Assembly: GCA_027319585.1 (NCBI GenBank) | Contig: DAHVMY010000040.1 | Coordinates: 1 to 14,677 of the forward strand | Length of the DNA: 14,677 nt | From: AG-12 sp027319585 | GTDB lineage: Bacteria; Chloroflexota; Dormibacteria; Aeolococcales; Bog-877 | Reading direction: 5' to 3' | Shown: positions 1-7,088 of the stretch, one piece after another | How the letters are laid out: every line of letters begins with the position of its first letter | How positions within the stretch are numbered: position 1 is the first letter of the stretch | Made by a program: the position numbers and the translations under genes | Notes under the pieces: generated by a model | Told to the model about the DNA's origin: nothing | What the model saw: only the letters and a program-made list of their open reading frames with translations | The model's database searches: none

Positions 1-25
1 AGCCACGGCCCCGTCCGTTCTCGGG

Positions 26-168
26 CCATCTCGGGATGGTACAGGCGACGGCTCGGATGCTCGGATGACCGGGCACCCGGGGAGTGAATGTAAGACCAGC
101 GCTTCGGCGCGGGCGGTCCGCGGTGAGGCCAGAACCGAACCCAGCAATGGGGAGGAACCCCGCGAGGG
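26..168 (+). promoter_or_regulatory. Structured 5' leader upstream of the aromatic operon
   Basis: This non-coding stretch contains a dense run of short hairpins. They are CCATC/GATGG around a TCGG loop (26-39), CCGG/CCGG around GCAC (69-80), GCGC/GCGC around a TTCG tetraloop (99-110), CCCA/TGGG around a GCAA tetraloop (140-151), and CCCC/GGGG around a GCGA tetraloop (158-169). The CCCC at 158-161 can pair instead with GGGG at 149-152, enclosing the SD-like AGGAA, so two pairings exclude each other. An 8-bp tandem repeat GCTCGGAT lies at 51-66. I compared it mentally with T-box, cobalamin, ZTP, SAM-IV, SRP, RNase P and 6S patterns and found no convincing match. UUCG and GNRA loops are typical of real structured RNA, but GC-rich DNA makes short stems easily. 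No clear sigma-70 promoter is visible, so transcription may begin upstream of the window. Confidence 0.4.
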
Positions 169-192
169 GTGCCACTGCCGTGGGCTTACTAA
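169..192 (+). CDS. Possible leader peptide with Trp and Tyr codons (MPLPWAY)
   Basis: A GTG codon at 169 opens a seven-codon frame ending in TAA at 190-192. It includes one TGG (181-183) and one TAC (187-189) codon. A purine-rich SD-like stretch (GGGGAGGAA, 149-157) lies upstream, somewhat farther than ideal, at about 11-13 nt. The ORF runs through the 5' arm and loop of the hairpin at 170-208, directly ahead of tyrA, the first gene of an aromatic amino acid operon. By analogy with attenuation leaders, a ribosome paused at Trp or Tyr would prevent that hairpin from forming. This is inference. The ORF is so short that chance occurrence is quite possible, and only two of seven codons are aromatic. 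Confidence 0.3.
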   Translation: MPLPWAY

Positions 193-208
193 AGTTCACG
201 CAGTGGCA
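170..208 (+). promoter_or_regulatory. Hairpin abutting the tyrA translation start
   Basis: TGCCACTGC-CGTG (170-182) pairs with CACG-CAGTGGCA (197-208), giving a 12-bp stem with one bulged C and a 14-nt loop that is noticeably AT-rich for this window. The 3' arm ends 8 nt before the tyrA ATG at 217. The segment between has no good Shine-Dalgarno sequence. The hairpin could therefore limit ribosome access to tyrA or act as an attenuator. No U-tract follows, so a classical intrinsic terminator is less likely. Confidence 0.5.
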
Positions 209-216
209 ACGGCAGC

Positions 217-1077
217 ATGAGCGACCTCGGACGGGTGTGCGTGGTTGGAGCTGGGCAGATCGGCACCAGCATCGGAATGGCACTGCGAGCTTCGCCAGCC
301 GCTGCCGAGACGGTGGAGGTGTGGGACGTCGACCCGGCCCAGGCTCGCGACTGTGCCGCGCGGGGCGGCGCGGACCGCGCTCTCCATGCACCTGAGGAGG
401 TCCTTGGCGCCGACTTTGTGGTCCTGGCGATCCCCGTGTCGGAGGTGGTCCACTGGGTCTCCACCTTTGGGAACAGCGTTGGCCCGCAGACCCTGGTGAT
501 CGACACCGGCAGTGCCAAGGAGGCGGTGGTGGCATCGATGCGGGCTCATTCGGCGGCCGGGAAGCACTGCATGGGGGGCCATCCGATCTGTGGCAATGAG
601 GGCCGGGGCCCCCAGGCCGCTGACCCTCGGATGCTGGCCGGGTCGGCGTTCGTGCTGACCCCGGTAGGTGACGACAGCTGGGCCCTGGATCGGGCCCTGA
701 CCCTGGTCCGAGCGGTGGGCGCGCGCCCGCTCGTGCTGGACGCCACCCGTCACGATGAGATCCTGGCGATCTCCAGCCACCTGCCCCATCTGCTGGCGGC
801 GGCTTTGCTCCATCTGGTGCCCGAGGACGGACCCGGAGAGAGCCTCTGGCGTGACCTGCTCGGCCCAGGATTCCGCGGGAGCACCAGGTTGGCGGCCAGC
901 GATCCCAAGATGGTGGCAAGTTTCCTGAGCGCCAATGCCGGGCCGCTGCGCCGGGCCCTGGCTGAGGTTCAGAGAGAGCTGGCCCTGCTCGGAGAGAGCC
1001 TCGCCTCAGAGGAAGCGGTGACGGCTCGCCTTGAGGGCGCGTCCCGGCGCCGGTCGCGCCTGGTGGGCGACTGCTGA
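217..1077 (+). CDS. tyrA: Prephenate/arogenate dehydrogenase
   Basis: This enzyme oxidatively decarboxylates prephenate (or arogenate) to 4-hydroxyphenylpyruvate (or tyrosine), the committed step to tyrosine in the cytosol. The 286-aa protein starts with a Rossmann fold, GAGQIG at residues 11-16, with an acidic residue at the end of strand 2 (VWDVD, 35-39) that favours NAD. It continues with DTGSAK (96-101), the family substrate-site motif HPICGNE (122-128, usually HPMAGxE), RHDEILAISSHLPH (178-191), and GFRGSTRLAASDP (218-230), corresponding to the usual GFRDxTRIAxSDP. No ACT or chorismate mutase domain is attached, and the length fits the monofunctional family. The ATG at 217 is placed just before the nucleotide fold but lacks a good SD. 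The stop overlaps the aroA start by 1 nt (TGATG). Prephenate versus arogenate preference cannot be told from sequence. Confidence 0.93.
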   Translation: MSDLGRVCVVGAGQIGTSIGMALRASPAAAETVEVWDVDPAQARDCAARGGADRALHAPEEVLGADFVVLAIPVSEVVHWVSTFGNSVGPQTLVIDTGSAKEAVVASMRAHSAAGKHCMGGHPICGNEGRGPQAADPRMLAGSAFVLTPVGDDSWALDRALTLVRAVGARPLVLDATRHDEILAISSHLPHLLAAALLHLVPEDGPGESLWRDLLGPGFRGSTRLAASDPKMVASFLSANAGPLRRALAEVQRELALLGESLASEEAVTARLEGASRRRSRLVGDC

Positions 1078-2372
1078 TGGCGGCCGTTCGCGCGCCGCTT
1101 GCCGGTCGCGGGCTCCGGGGCAGGTGCTCGGTGCCTGGGGACAAGTCGATCTCCCACCGGGCCGCACTCCTCTCGCTGCTGGCCTCCGGTGAGTGCCGGG
1201 TCCGGGGCTACTCCTCCGCCGCGGACTGCATGGCGACCCTGTCCGCGGTCAGGGCGCTGGGGGGTGCCGCTCACTTCGCCGCCGGTGAGCTGCATCTCGC
1301 CCCACCGTCCTGGTCCCGCACAGGGCCATCGGGCCTAGAGGTCGACTGCGGCCGCTCCGGCACCACCATGCGGCTGCTCGCGGGGCTGCTCGCGGGACGC
1401 CCCGGCACCTTCCGCCTGGTCGGCGACCCCCAGCTCACTCGACGGCCGATGGCGCGGGTGGCGGAGCCCCTGCTTGCAATGGGCGCCGAGGTGACACTCG
1501 CCGCCCGCGGCACCGCGCCGATGCTGGTCCGAGGCGGCGACCTGCGTGGCATCACCCACCGTCCCGCGGTGGCCAGTGCCCAGGTGAAGTCGGCGGTCCT
1601 GCTGGCGGGGCTGCAGGCGAATGGGAAGACGATTGTCGCCGAGCGGATCCCCACCCGGGACCACACCGAGCGGCTGCTGCTGATGATGGGAGCCAACCTC
1701 CAAGCCGGCTCGCTTGAGGGCGAGCACGCGGTCACGATCCGGCCCTCGGCCCTGCAGCCGCTGGTGATGGAGGTTCCCGGCGATGCCTCCTCGGCAGCCG
1801 TGATCGCGGCGGCCGCAGGTATGGTGCCGGGCTCCGATGTGGTGATCGAGGAGGTCAGCCTGAACCCCACCCGATTGGGCTTCTTGAGGCTGCTGGCCCG
1901 CATGGGTGCACAGGTGGAGACCGAGGCGCTGCCGACCACGGCCGAACTGGAGCCGCGCGGAAGCGTCCGGGTCAGGCACCGGCCCCTGCGGGCGGTGCAG
2001 GTTGGCGCCGCCGAGATCCCCGACCTGATCGACGAGCTTCCCCTGGTCGGACTGCTGGCGACCCAGGCGGAGGGGGTCACCGAGGTCACCGGGGCGGCGG
2101 AGCTCAGGGTGAAGGAGAGCGACCGCATCAAGGGGCTGGTCGACGGGCTCAGGGCCCTTGGCGCCAGTGCCGAGGAGCTGCCGGACGGCTTCCTCGTGAC
2201 CGGGAAGGGGCGGCTCCGCGGCGGGGTCTGCGATGCCCTTGACGACCACCGGCTGGCGATGACGTTCACCCTGGCGGGCCTGATCTCCCGGGCACCGACC
2301 ACGGTGGTGGGACCGGAGTGCATCGTGGACTCGTTCCCCACCTTCGCCAGCTGCCTGGCAAGCCTGCTGTGA
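1077..2372 (+). CDS. aroA: 3-phosphoshikimate 1-carboxyvinyltransferase (EPSP synthase), class II-type motifs
   Basis: EPSP synthase joins shikimate-3-phosphate and PEP to form EPSP, the sixth step to chorismate, and is the glyphosate target. The 431-aa length is normal. Landmarks are PGDKSISHR (20-28), the PEP-loop DCGRSGTTMRLL (90-101), GDPQLTRRPM (116-125), SAQVKSA (167-173), RDHTER (194-199), PGDASSA (234-240), NPTR (263-266), a DLIDELP segment followed by ELRVKESDRI, and DDHRLAM near the C-terminus. The four motifs GDKS, SAQxK, RxHTE and NxTR are the combination described for class II, often glyphosate-tolerant, enzymes. However, Gly95 sits where CP4 has the tolerance-associated Ala. ATG 1077 overlaps the tyrA stop, and the 3' end overlaps aroE by GTGA. 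Confidence 0.96.
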   Translation: MAAVRAPLAGRGLRGRCSVPGDKSISHRAALLSLLASGECRVRGYSSAADCMATLSAVRALGGAAHFAAGELHLAPPSWSRTGPSGLEVDCGRSGTTMRLLAGLLAGRPGTFRLVGDPQLTRRPMARVAEPLLAMGAEVTLAARGTAPMLVRGGDLRGITHRPAVASAQVKSAVLLAGLQANGKTIVAERIPTRDHTERLLLMMGANLQAGSLEGEHAVTIRPSALQPLVMEVPGDASSAAVIAAAAGMVPGSDVVIEEVSLNPTRLGFLRLLARMGAQVETEALPTTAELEPRGSVRVRHRPLRAVQVGAAEIPDLIDELPLVGLLATQAEGVTEVTGAAELRVKESDRIKGLVDGLRALGASAEELPDGFLVTGKGRLRGGVCDALDDHRLAMTFTLAGLISRAPTTVVGPECIVDSFPTFASCLASLL

Positions 2373-3220
2373 CGGTGCACCTCGGACTGATCGGCCATCC
2401 GGTCAGGCACAGTCCCTCACCGGCGATGCATCGGGCCGCCTGTGCCGCCCTCGGACTCGACTGGAGCTATTCGGCGATTGAGGTGGCTCCCGGAAAGCTT
2501 CCCGAGGTGTGGCCCGAGCTGGTGTCCCGGCTCAGCGGCGCCAACGTCACCACCCCCCACAAGGAGGTGGCGGCGGCCATGGCCGATCGGCTGACCCCGG
2601 AGGCTGCGGCCGCCGGCTCGGTGAACACCCTGGTCTGCAAAGACGGCGCCGTGCTGGGGGCTACGACCGACGGCGCCGGATTCATGCGGGCCCTGGCCGC
2701 GAGCGGCCGGAAGGCCCCGAGCGCGGCACTGATCCTGGGGGCGGGAGGAGCGGCGCGGGCGGTTGCCCGCGCCCTGGCGGCGGGGGGCAGCGAGGTCGCC
2801 ATCGCCGCGCGCCACCCGACGCAGGCGGAGACGGTGGCGGGTCACCTGGCCGGCTCCGGAGGCTGGCGGGTGACGGTCCTACCGTTCGAGGCTGCCGCCA
2901 TCTCCCGGACGCTGTGTGGGTGCGAACTCCTGGTCAACGCCACCACGGTCGGGTCGTTGGCGGACCCGGCGGAGTGCCCGTTGCCCCGGGAGGTCGCGCT
3001 GCCGTCCGAGCTGACGGTGTTCGACCTGACCTACGGGTCCCATCCGACCGAGCTCCTGGGGCGCGCGGCCGAGGCCGGGTGCCTGGCCATCCCCGGGGTG
3101 GAGATGCTGGTTCACCAGGCCGCGCTGTCCTTGGAGCTCTGGTGCGGTCGTGAAGCCCCTCTAGAGGTCATGCGGGCGGCGGCGGTAACCCATCTGGAAC
3201 AGCTGGAGGTCATGCCATGA
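2369..3220 (+). CDS. aroE: Shikimate dehydrogenase
   Basis: AroE reduces 3-dehydroshikimate to shikimate with NADPH, the fourth pathway step. From GTG 2369 the protein is 283 aa, a normal length. It begins with GLIGHPVRHSPSPAMH (residues 6-21, substrate-binding SxS), then NVTTPHKE with the catalytic lysine, AGSVNTLV, TDGAGF, the nucleotide-binding GAGGAARAVARAL, the NATT motif, and a C-terminal DLTYGSHPTELL...GVEMLVHQAALSLELW block. All are family hallmarks. I chose GTG 2369 because it forms a GTGA overlap with the aroA stop and places the glycine-rich strand immediately after the start. An in-frame ATG at 2318 would add 17 residues encoded within aroA that do not resemble the family. The gene ends in an ATGA overlap with aroC. 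Confidence 0.95.
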   Translation: MTVHLGLIGHPVRHSPSPAMHRAACAALGLDWSYSAIEVAPGKLPEVWPELVSRLSGANVTTPHKEVAAAMADRLTPEAAAAGSVNTLVCKDGAVLGATTDGAGFMRALAASGRKAPSAALILGAGGAARAVARALAAGGSEVAIAARHPTQAETVAGHLAGSGGWRVTVLPFEAAAISRTLCGCELLVNATTVGSLADPAECPLPREVALPSELTVFDLTYGSHPTELLGRAAEAGCLAIPGVEMLVHQAALSLELWCGREAPLEVMRAAAVTHLEQLEVMP

Positions 3221-4374
3221 GCCTGCGCCTGTTGACGGCGGGGGAGTCCCACGGTCCCGAGTTGGTCGCGATCCTGGATGGGATGCCGGCGGGAGTCGTG
3301 GTGGATCAGGAGAAGGTCGATCGGCAGCTGCGTCGCCGCCAGGGGGGACACGGCCGGGGAGCGCGCTCCACGCGCGTGGAGCGAGACCACGCGGAGATCG
3401 TCGCGGGGGTGTCATCCGGGGTCACCACGGGCAGCCCGATCGCGATCCGCATCGTCAACCGGGACCACGCCAACCAGCCCACGAACCCACCGCCGATCAC
3501 GACCCCCCGGCCGGGGCATGCCGATTGGGCCGGGGGGGTCAAGTACGGCACCACCGATCTGCGTCGCATCCGCGAACGCGCCAGCGCCCGGGAGACGGCG
3601 GCCCGGGTCGCGGCCGGCGCGATCGCCAGGCAACTTCTGGCCAGCCTGGGCGTGGACGTGGTCAGCTTCGTCACTGCGATCGGGACGGTCGAGGCGGCGC
3701 TCGACCTGGGCCGGTGCGACGCCCGGGAGCTGAGCCGTCTGGCAGACCTCGCCGAGGACGACCCCGTGCGATGCTTTGATCCCGACCGTTCGGCGCTCAT
3801 GGTGCAGGCGGTGGACGCGGCCCGAGTCGGTCGGGAGACCCTGGGCGGGACCTTCGTGGTGGCGGCCAGCGGGGTTCCGGTCGGGCTGGGGTCGCACACC
3901 CAATGGGATCGCCGTCTGGACGCCCAGCTGGCCCACGCGATGATGTCAATCCCTGCGGTCAAGGGGGTGGAGATAGGGCCCGCATTCCAGGTCGCCACCA
4001 TGCCCGGCACCCAGGCTCAGGACCCCTTCGCGACCGACCCGATCTCCACATCAAGAGTGCAGAACTTCGCCGGAGGGCTGGAGGGGGGCATGACCAACGG
4101 TGAGCCGGTGGTGCTGAGAGCGGCCATGAAGCCGCTCTCGTCGGTCCGGGCGCCAGTGCAGTCGGTCGACCTGGCCAGTGGTGAGCGGGCCGATCCTCCC
4201 TACATCCGCTCCGACATCTGCGCGGTGCCGGCGGCGGCGGTGGTCGGCGAGGCGGTGGTCGCCTTGGTGCTGGCGGGCGCCGTGCTGGAGGGATTCGGGG
4301 GCGACCGGCTCGACGACATCGTCGCCGCCGCCGTGTCCGCTGCCCGGCGGAGCCTGTTCTGGGGACTGGAGTGA
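3217..4374 (+). CDS. aroC: Chorismate synthase
   Basis: AroC performs the FMN-dependent 1,4-anti elimination of phosphate from EPSP to make chorismate, the last shikimate pathway step. The 385 aa fit the bacterial family. Signature 1 is GESHGPELVAILDGMPAG (residues 9-26, with the conserved His12). RRRQGGHGRGARS follows at 39-51. PRPGHADW is at 98-104, and the second signature RERASARETAARVAAGA is at 119-135. GLGSHTQWDRRLD and GGLEGGMTNGEP occur later, the latter being the conserved FMN/substrate loop. No internal flavin reductase domain is present, so an external source of reduced FMN is expected. It overlaps aroE by ATGA and aroKB by GTGA. Confidence 0.97.
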   Translation: MSLRLLTAGESHGPELVAILDGMPAGVVVDQEKVDRQLRRRQGGHGRGARSTRVERDHAEIVAGVSSGVTTGSPIAIRIVNRDHANQPTNPPPITTPRPGHADWAGGVKYGTTDLRRIRERASARETAARVAAGAIARQLLASLGVDVVSFVTAIGTVEAALDLGRCDARELSRLADLAEDDPVRCFDPDRSALMVQAVDAARVGRETLGGTFVVAASGVPVGLGSHTQWDRRLDAQLAHAMMSIPAVKGVEIGPAFQVATMPGTQAQDPFATDPISTSRVQNFAGGLEGGMTNGEPVVLRAAMKPLSSVRAPVQSVDLASGERADPPYIRSDICAVPAAAVVGEAVVALVLAGAVLEGFGGDRLDDIVAAAVSAARRSLFWGLE

Positions 4375-6056
4375 CCCGTTCCGAGCTGGAGCTGCCGGCC
4401 ATTCCCTCGGGGCGGCCGAACCTCGTCATCACCGGGTTCATGGCGAGCGGCAAGACCACCGTCGGGCGGCTCGCGGCCCAGCTTCTTGAGATGCCGTTCT
4501 TCGACCTCGACACGGAGCTTGAGTTGGCGGTCGGGGAGCGGATCCCCGACCTGCTGGGCCGCCGCGGCGAGCCCTGGTTCCGAGAAGAGGAGGCCAAGCT
4601 CATGCTCGAGGCCTCACGTCTTTCCGGCTGCGTCATCGCGACCGGCGGGGGGGCGGTGCTGTCACCCGAGGCCTTCGCCCAGCTGGCCGGCTCGGGGGTT
4701 GGCCTGGTCCTGGGAGCCGACCCTGCCGAGCTCATCGGGCGGGCAGGCAACGGACAAGGGAGGCCAATGTTGGAAGGGCTCGCGGAGGAGGGGATCCTTC
4801 GCCTGCTCGCCGACCGGGAGACGGCCTACAGCCGCGCGGGAGAGCCGTTGGATACGACCGGCCTCGCTCCGTCCGCGGTGGCGGACCTGGCGGTCGCCGC
4901 TTACCGCCGCCGCGGGGGCGGGGAGGTGGCGATGATCCCGATCGCGGGCGACGGGTGGCAGACGGATCTGGTGGTGGGGGGAGGAGCCGTGGGCCAAATC
5001 AGTCAAGCCCTGGCCCGGACGATCCCATCGAGTGGGCGGGCCTTCGTGGTCATGGACTCGGGCCTGCCTCGCAGCTCCCGGCTGCTGGTGCCTGATCTGC
5101 TTCGCCAGGCGGGCTGGGACGTGTCGGTCCTGGATGTGGCCGGTGGCGAGCCGGCGAAGACACTCGCATCGCTCGCCCGGGTCTGGAGCTGGCTGCTGGA
5201 GCTGAGCGCGGAACGGCACGACGTTCTCTTCGCGGTGGGGGGAGGAGCTGTCCTGGACGCGGCCGGATTCGCCGCCGCCACCTTTGCCCGGGGAATCGCC
5301 CACGTCAATGTGCCGACCACGGTCCTCGCCATGGCCGATGCCGCGCTGGGGGGTAAGACCGCGATCAACCACGACGGCGTCAAGAACCCCGTGGGCGCGT
5401 TCCGACACCCCGTGGCGGTGATCGCCGACCCCCACCTGCTCGGCTCGATGGACCGGCCCGGGGCTCGCGACGGGCTGGCCGAGGTGATCAAATCGGTGAC
5501 GCTGGGCGCCCGGTTGGTGGTCCGCCGGATGGCGCACGAGGACGCCGACCCGGCGGCCGGCAGTCGGGTTGGGTGGCTCATCGAGCAGGCGATCCGGATC
5601 AAGGCCGGGTATGTGGCGGCCGATCCGGCCGAACGTGGCCTCCGCGCCGCGCTGAACCTCGGACACACCTACGCCCATGGTCTGGAGGCCGCCAGCGGCT
5701 ATGAGATCTCCCATGGCGAGGCGGTGGCCCTGGGGCTGCTGGCGTCCGCATCGCTGGGAGCCTCCCTGGAGATCACCCCAAATGAAGTCGGCGACCTCTT
5801 GCGGCGAGCGCTGACGCGCGCCCGGTTGCCCGCGTCCTTACCCTACGCGGTGGATCCCACCGCGGTTGCGGCGGCGATGGGTCGCGACAAGAAGCGGGAA
5901 GCGAGCCAGATGGTGTTCCTGGTGCCGGGGGTTCACGAGGGGGTGGTGCGGGTGGATGATGTGGGCTTGGACACAGCCCTGGAGCACCTTTGGGAACTGC
6001 AGACGCCGGCGCCCTCCTGGGTGCCGCACGCCGCGGATGAGGGGAGGGCGGGGTGA
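4371..6056 (+). CDS. aroKB: Bifunctional shikimate kinase / 3-dehydroquinate synthase fusion
   Basis: This 561-aa polypeptide carries two pathway steps. Residues 17-180 are shikimate kinase: Walker A GFMASGKTT (22-30), FFDLDTE (43-49, substrate-binding Asp), RRGEPWFREEE (64-74), ATGGG (90-94), the LID region GRPML (130-134) and RETAYSRAGEPLDTT (149-163). Residues 189-560 are dehydroquinate synthase: GGEPAK (258-263), AVGGGAVLDAAGFAAATFARG (288-308), VPTTVLAMADAALGGKTAIN (314-333), and likely zinc ligands Glu371 (AEVIK), His432 (NLGHTYAHGLEA) and His448 (ISHGEAVALG). The two halves are joined by a short linker (RRRGGGEVAM) with no frame interruption. The kinase converts shikimate to shikimate-3-phosphate, and the synthase cyclises DAHP to dehydroquinate using NAD and a divalent metal. 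The GTG start overlaps the aroC stop and the end overlaps aroQ by GTGA. Confidence 0.96.
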   Translation: MTRSELELPAIPSGRPNLVITGFMASGKTTVGRLAAQLLEMPFFDLDTELELAVGERIPDLLGRRGEPWFREEEAKLMLEASRLSGCVIATGGGAVLSPEAFAQLAGSGVGLVLGADPAELIGRAGNGQGRPMLEGLAEEGILRLLADRETAYSRAGEPLDTTGLAPSAVADLAVAAYRRRGGGEVAMIPIAGDGWQTDLVVGGGAVGQISQALARTIPSSGRAFVVMDSGLPRSSRLLVPDLLRQAGWDVSVLDVAGGEPAKTLASLARVWSWLLELSAERHDVLFAVGGGAVLDAAGFAAATFARGIAHVNVPTTVLAMADAALGGKTAINHDGVKNPVGAFRHPVAVIADPHLLGSMDRPGARDGLAEVIKSVTLGARLVVRRMAHEDADPAAGSRVGWLIEQAIRIKAGYVAADPAERGLRAALNLGHTYAHGLEAASGYEISHGEAVALGLLASASLGASLEITPNEVGDLLRRALTRARLPASLPYAVDPTAVAAAMGRDKKREASQMVFLVPGVHEGVVRVDDVGLDTALEHLWELQTPAPSWVPHAADEGRAG

Positions 6057-6502
6057 GGCTGCTGGTGCTTCACGGTCCCAACCTGAACCTGCTGGGAAGG
6101 CGGGAACCCGCTCTCTATGGCAGCACCACCCTGGCCGAGATCGACCGGATGCTGGAGTTGAGGGCGGCCGAGCTCGGGGTGGAGCTGCGATCCCGTCAGA
6201 CCAACTCGGAGGGGGAGCTCGTCGACCTCATCCAGGCCGGCGCGGAATGGGCTCAGGCGGTGATCATCAATCCCGGGGGCTACTCCCACACGTCGGTGGC
6301 CATCCGAGATGCCATCGCGGCGGTGGGGCTGCCCACGGTGGAGGTGCACCTCACCAACCCCTCCGCACGCGAGCCGTTCCGCCAGGTGGATCTGGTGGCC
6401 GGGGCCTGCCGGGCGGTGGTCGCGGGATTCGGCGCGTCCGGGTACCTGATCGCCCTGGAGCAGCTGGTGGCGGGATCCAAGGGGGCCGAGCGCCAGGTCT
6501 GA
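6053..6502 (+). CDS. aroQ: Type II 3-dehydroquinate dehydratase
   Basis: This enzyme dehydrates 3-dehydroquinate to 3-dehydroshikimate, step three of the pathway, as a small dodecameric type II enzyme. The 149-aa length is typical. It opens with LLVLHGPNLNLLGRREPALYG (residues 3-23), with the conserved Asn, Arg and catalytic Tyr. RQTNSEGELVDLI follows, then INPGGYSHTSVAIRDAI with the catalytic His, VEVHLTNPSAREPFR, and a C-terminal helix ending in ALEQL. The GTG start at 6053 forms a GTGA overlap with the aroKB stop. It is the last tightly coupled gene of the operon, with a 49-nt gap before the peroxiredoxin gene. Confidence 0.96.
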   Translation: MRLLVLHGPNLNLLGRREPALYGSTTLAEIDRMLELRAAELGVELRSRQTNSEGELVDLIQAGAEWAQAVIINPGGYSHTSVAIRDAIAAVGLPTVEVHLTNPSAREPFRQVDLVAGACRAVVAGFGASGYLIALEQLVAGSKGAERQV

Positions 6503-6551
6503 TCGGAGTCGGCGTACGCTGGAGCGAAGGGCCAAGCACGAGGAGAGGCTG

Positions 6552-7013
6552 ATGCTGAAAATCGGAGATCGCGTGCCGGAGTTCCGGCTGCAGGCGGGTA
6601 CGGGGGAGGTCGTTGACAGCCGTGAGCTGATCGGCCAGCGGTGGGTCATCTACTTCTACCCCAAGGACAACACCTCCGGGTGCACCATCGAGACCAGGGA
6701 GTTCGGGTTGGCCCAGGAGGCGCTGCACGCCCGAGGGGTGCGCGTTTTCGGCTGCTCGGTCGGCGACGCCGCCGCCAAGAAGAGCTTCGCCGTCAGCTGT
6801 GGGGCACCTGGTCTACCCCTCTTGGCGGACGAGGACCATCACGTGGCTGAGGAGTTCGGCGTCTGGCAGCTGCGCAAGTTCGCCGGCCGGGAGTACATGG
6901 GGATCGCCCGGACCACCTTCCTCATCGACAAGCAGGGAAAGGTTGAGCGGGTCTGGGAGGATGTCAAACCGGAGGGGCATGCCCAGGACGTGCTGGAGGC
7001 GACTGCCGCCTGA
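6552..7013 (+). CDS. bcp: Peroxiredoxin of the Bcp/PrxQ family
   Basis: This thiol peroxidase reduces H2O2 and organic hydroperoxides in the cytosol using thioredoxin-type donors. The 153 aa match the family. The active-site segment YFYPKDNTSGCTIETREF (residues 35-52) carries peroxidatic Cys44, with Ser in place of the common Pro before GC. ARTTFLIDKQGKV supplies the conserved Arg and strand. There is no Cys five residues after Cys44 as in E. coli Bcp. Cys68 and Cys83 are also present, and Cys83 lies near the helix-3 position of the resolving Cys in some PrxQ proteins, so the mechanism is uncertain. A good SD (AGGAGAGG, 6541-6548) precedes the ATG. A -10-like TACGCT at 6515-6520 has no clear -35, so it may be transcribed from the aro operon or from its own weak promoter. 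Confidence 0.93.
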   Translation: MLKIGDRVPEFRLQAGTGEVVDSRELIGQRWVIYFYPKDNTSGCTIETREFGLAQEALHARGVRVFGCSVGDAAAKKSFAVSCGAPGLPLLADEDHHVAEEFGVWQLRKFAGREYMGIARTTFLIDKQGKVERVWEDVKPEGHAQDVLEATAA

Positions 7014-7088
7014 GATTGGACCACGGCTGGCGTCGGTGGGCAGAGCCCTCTGGCGGCGGGAAGGGGCCCCGCTCGAAACTCAGGGCCA

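Noticed and set aside
1..216. T-box, cobalamin or ZTP riboswitch in the tyrA leader
   Set aside because: Fragments such as GATGGTAC, GCCACTG and CCGGGGAGTGA look superficially similar, but the required order of conserved elements is absent.
84..395. A 103-codon frame beginning at GTG 84
   Set aside because: It overlaps tyrA out of frame, has Arg/Gly-rich shadow composition and no recognisable domain.
1271..2410. A 379-codon minus-strand frame opposite aroA
   Set aside because: It is the GC-rich mirror frame of aroA, with Ser/Arg/Pro-rich content and no motifs. aroA has complete family motifs.
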